Of a stretch of DNA of 64,000 nucleotides, positions 61,513-64,000 are shown one piece after another. The stretch is from Colletotrichum lupini (Eukaryota > Ascomycota > Sordariomycetes > Glomerellales > Glomerellaceae): positions 4,340,001 through 4,404,000 of the forward strand of contig NC_064679.1 of the NCBI RefSeq assembly GCF_023278565.1, given 5' to 3'. A program made the translations under genes and the position numbers. Numbering within the stretch: position 1 is the stretch's first letter; the number at the start of each line of letters is the position of its first letter. Under the pieces are notes generated by a model. It did not search any database and was not told the DNA's origin. It saw nothing but the letters and a program-made list of their open reading frames with translations.

Positions 61513-62384
61513 TCAAGGGTAACACGCAACACAGTGGTCAACACCGGCAGTTACCAACAGCCTAGCGTACTGCCGATGCAAGAACACCGCGGGCCCAGGT
61601 AGCGGAGCATCATTACCGTCGCTCACCCCGTTGAGAAGTATTGACTTGAGCTTGAAGCTAACGACTCGGGCCTGTCGGTCGAGGTCCGCACCTAGGCTTA
61701 TGATACTGTCCAACTCGCGTGGGCCATCAGGCGCTACCCTGGGGGAGAGCCCACCCCGCAGCAAGATGCTGCTTGGAGACTTTTCGATGACAATGAAGTC
61801 GTCAGCAAAAGCCGTGCCTATTCAAGTCAGTGAGGGGAACATTAGAATATGGGCAAGACGCATGGCCAATATCGGGAATGAGACGTACCGACTGGGTAAG
61901 TGCTCTTCAATAGCTCCTCTTTCTCCCAGAGGTCCCCTGCATTCGACTCGTCTTTACGGGCCATCTCCATGATTTTGCGTTGAATATTGAATGCTTGTGT
62001 ATCAAAGTCAGCTTCTTGCCATATCGCCCTCACCGCTACAGGCACATGCTCACCATATCGTCCCCAGACACCAGCAGAATACGTCTCCACAAGCTTTGAG
62101 CCTCCACTAAGCGCGTCCTCAACAAGATCCGGCCGCAACTTGTCAAATGGAACTGTGCGGTAACAGCAGTCGTGAAAGTCGGGATTGTTGTTTGGATTAA
62201 CCTTTTTAAGAAGGGAGTGTTGGAAGATGGGGTCGTTGGCCGGGGTAAAAGTGTCGTCGAACGCGCACTGACGCGTCCAGAGGTGAAAACCAGCGGCGCC
62301 TGTGATGGTGGCACCTGCGGCGAACTTGGAAAAGGTCGCTAACCTGGCCTTTGAGAAGAAGGAAGCCATCAAGACGCGGTTCAA
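61513..62384 (-). CDS. Conserved fungal protein of unknown function, likely mitochondrial
   Basis: Two exons on the minus strand (62384-61889, 61817-61513; intron GTACGT..ATAG) give 266 residues, or 261 from the second Met. The N-terminus is basic and amphipathic (FFSKARLATFSK), followed by a small hydrophobic helix (AAGATITGAAGFHLW), as in mitochondrial inner-membrane leaders. The rest is soluble; KVNPNNNPDFHDCCYRTVP, TYSAGVWGRYG, KEELLKSTYPVGT and VFLHRQYARLLV recall a widespread ascomycete family that I know only as uncharacterised. It is convergent with GH12 (164-base gap). The reading frame is intact. Confidence 0.8.
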
Positions 62385-63045
62385 TCAGGAGTTGGAATGA
62401 ATGAAGTTGATTTGACAATGCGAATCATGCAAGATGAATTAGATGGATGGGAGGGGGGGCTACAAAATGGGGATCGTGACATTAAAGTCAATTCCTACGA
62501 TCCAGGTACGCGGTAGAAATCCAGAACCCTTTCTCCGGGTCGATCCGTCCCATAACCCCGGAGCACAATTCTCTTCAAGTTTGGATCGGACTTCTTACCT
62601 CATTTCCAAGGGGTCTCGCGCTTTCGGCTTTCGGAATTCGGATCTGCCCAAGGGGGACACTTTTCTCTCACTGTTCACTAAACCAGAAGAGCGCTACTCT
62701 GCCGACGGGAGACCCACTCGGGCTCCGAGTCCGCCGGGGTTTCCGAGGGCGCCGAATGTTACCGGCGGATGTCGAATGACGCCGAACGATCGGACCCGTC
62801 AAATAATCAGATCTACCGCCTTATCGTTTAGAAACTTCACGATAGAAGAGCCGCATTCTCTATTTTATAAAGTTGTCAAGTGTGGGTCTCTGGCTTTAAT
62901 TGTTGCAAAGTCGTAAAGACAGTCTTGCTAATGACATGTAACTACACAATGTCCCTTGATTGAAAGTTCAGGGGCTCAAGGGCGAGTCACATCCTAACGA
63001 GCATTCACAATAGAGACTCAACATGTATCCAATGCTTTGTGTAAC
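62385..63045. other. Intergenic up to copia copy 3
   Basis: About 0.66 kb of normal composition: the promoter of the minus-strand gene, then unassigned sequence. A 157-codon frame at 62443-62916 has no domain. GTAAC at 63041-63045 should be the target duplication of the element. Confidence 0.5.
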
Positions 63046-63250
63046 TGTTGGTATCCCTATTACAGGGTAGTTAGTTCGAACCGTAGTTAACGAAGAGATT
63101 AATTAAACTATATAAATATCTACGTAGTAAGTATAAAAAGGAGGTTCTAATTATAAGTTAGGCTAGCTACGATAATTATAAATAGGGCCCCTAATTAGCC
63201 CCTATATAGTCGGCTATATGCCGCGGTTAAATTAAACTTCTAATTTAATA
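63046..63250 (-). repeat. LTR (205 bp) of copia copy 3
   Basis: The outer end TGTTGGTATCCCTATTACAG is unmutated, while the inner end reads TTTAATA where the intact copies have TCCGACA. Confidence 0.92.
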
Positions 63251-64000
63251 CTAACTTTTTTTTTTTTTTATCGATTTAACCGCTACGGTTAGAGGTATAA
63301 TTCGACCTCGGGCCCGTTTACTAAGTCGTCTCCTTTTCCCCCTTTTCTTTACTCTTTTTATATAACCTATCTCTCTATTTATATAATAGCTTTTTTACTA
63401 CTTATAAATTACTCTAATCCCTTATTTAGTACTACTTTTATAAAAGCGTTTACGAGGTTATTTTTATTATTAATCTAACGGATCTTAAATATCTCGCGCT
63501 TTTTATATAATTACCTAAGGGCTATAATATTAATTATAAGCCTCTTTTTTTTTATTATTCCTAATTTAATAAAGTATTTATATAGCGAGTAAGAATCGGT
63601 ATAAATAACCGTTAGAATAAGTAAAAGGCTAATTTGATTAGTAATTTTCCTTAGCGTTATTAAAATTGCGTAAGAGAGGTTAATATTATTAACTATACTA
63701 TAAACCTCTAATACTAATATACTTCTTATTACCTACTTACTTTTAGTTAACGAGTAGTAAATTATATTACTATATATAATAAATTCGCTCTCGCCTATAC
63801 TCTTATTAACTAGGATAATAATATACTCCAATTACGAAATAAGGTCGTTATTATTCGTAAATAACCTATTAATAAAGACGTAGAGCTTACTAATCGTAAG
63901 GTTAATTAGGTAGTAAACGAGACCTCGATCGAGATTCGTTTATTACTACTTAAGCTACTTATTAAGTACCTTAACGTCTCGTTTAGTTAGATTTATAGCT
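63046..64000 (-). mobile_element. Ty1/copia retrotransposon copy 3, 3' end, RIP-degraded
   Basis: This is the 3' 955 bases of a minus-strand copy of the same family as 28553-35975. It starts with a 205-bp LTR and a T-rich tract (the complement of the polypurine tract), followed by RNase H sequence collinear with 35021-35770 of copy 2. It continues past the window end. Confidence 0.92.

Noticed and set aside
62443..62916. 157-codon plus-strand frame
   Set aside because: No domain; lies in the promoter region of the minus-strand gene.

Overview
The window looks like a scaffold piece from a filamentous ascomycete (Pezizomycotina). It has short GT-AG introns with CTRAC-type branch sites, Zn2Cys6, CFEM and SAT4-type rhodopsin families, Fot1/pogo, Ty1/copia and chromovirus elements, and an extreme two-compartment base composition. 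GC-balanced gene islands alternate with very AT-rich blocks where CpA and TpG are almost absent and TpA is abundant. That is the footprint of repeat-induced point mutation (RIP).

AT-rich blocks: (1) 1-4868, 5' two thirds of a minus-strand Ty1/copia element; (2) 22961-24813, a complete 1853-bp pogo/Fot1-type element (30-bp perfect TIRs, TA duplication); (3) 28553-35975, a complete 7423-bp plus-strand copy of the same copia family (205-bp LTRs, duplication GCGCC); (4) 39903-50140, a ~2.85-kb TIR element (57-bp TIRs, 8-bp duplication) split by a complete 7388-bp Ty3/gypsy chromovirus (540-bp LTRs, duplication CTTAG); (5) 63046-64000, the 3' end of a third copia copy on the minus strand.

Gene islands: 4869-22960 holds a CocE/NonD hydrolase relic cut by copia, an FAD monooxygenase, an SAT4-type seven-helix protein, a 65-residue secreted six-cysteine peptide split over three tiny exons, a TAP-like alpha/beta hydrolase, and a divergent pair made of a quinate-type MFS transporter and a pyrone-dicarboxylate-lactonase-like amidohydrolase. 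24816-28552 has an intron-containing tRNA-Thr(CGU) and the first 130 codons of a mitochondrial citrate-carrier gene; the copia insertion cuts this gene exactly between codons 130 and 131, and the rest lies at 35981-36648. A Zn2Cys6 regulator (36781-39797) abuts the nested element. 50149-63045 carries a single-pass Cys-rich membrane protein, a four-helix membrane protein, a decayed CFEM-rhodopsin gene, a GH12 endoglucanase-like protein that starts with MGSCC instead of a signal peptide, and a conserved fungal protein of unknown function.

The monooxygenase, transporter, hydrolase and lactonase-like genes could serve uptake and breakdown of plant aromatics, but this rests on family resemblance only. 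The items I find most unusual are the GH12 protein with a candidate dual-acylation N-terminus, the hidden six-cysteine peptide, the exact carrier-gene disruption, and the unRIPed rims of all transposons. All intron-containing models were spliced by hand and checked for frame; none is transcript-supported.
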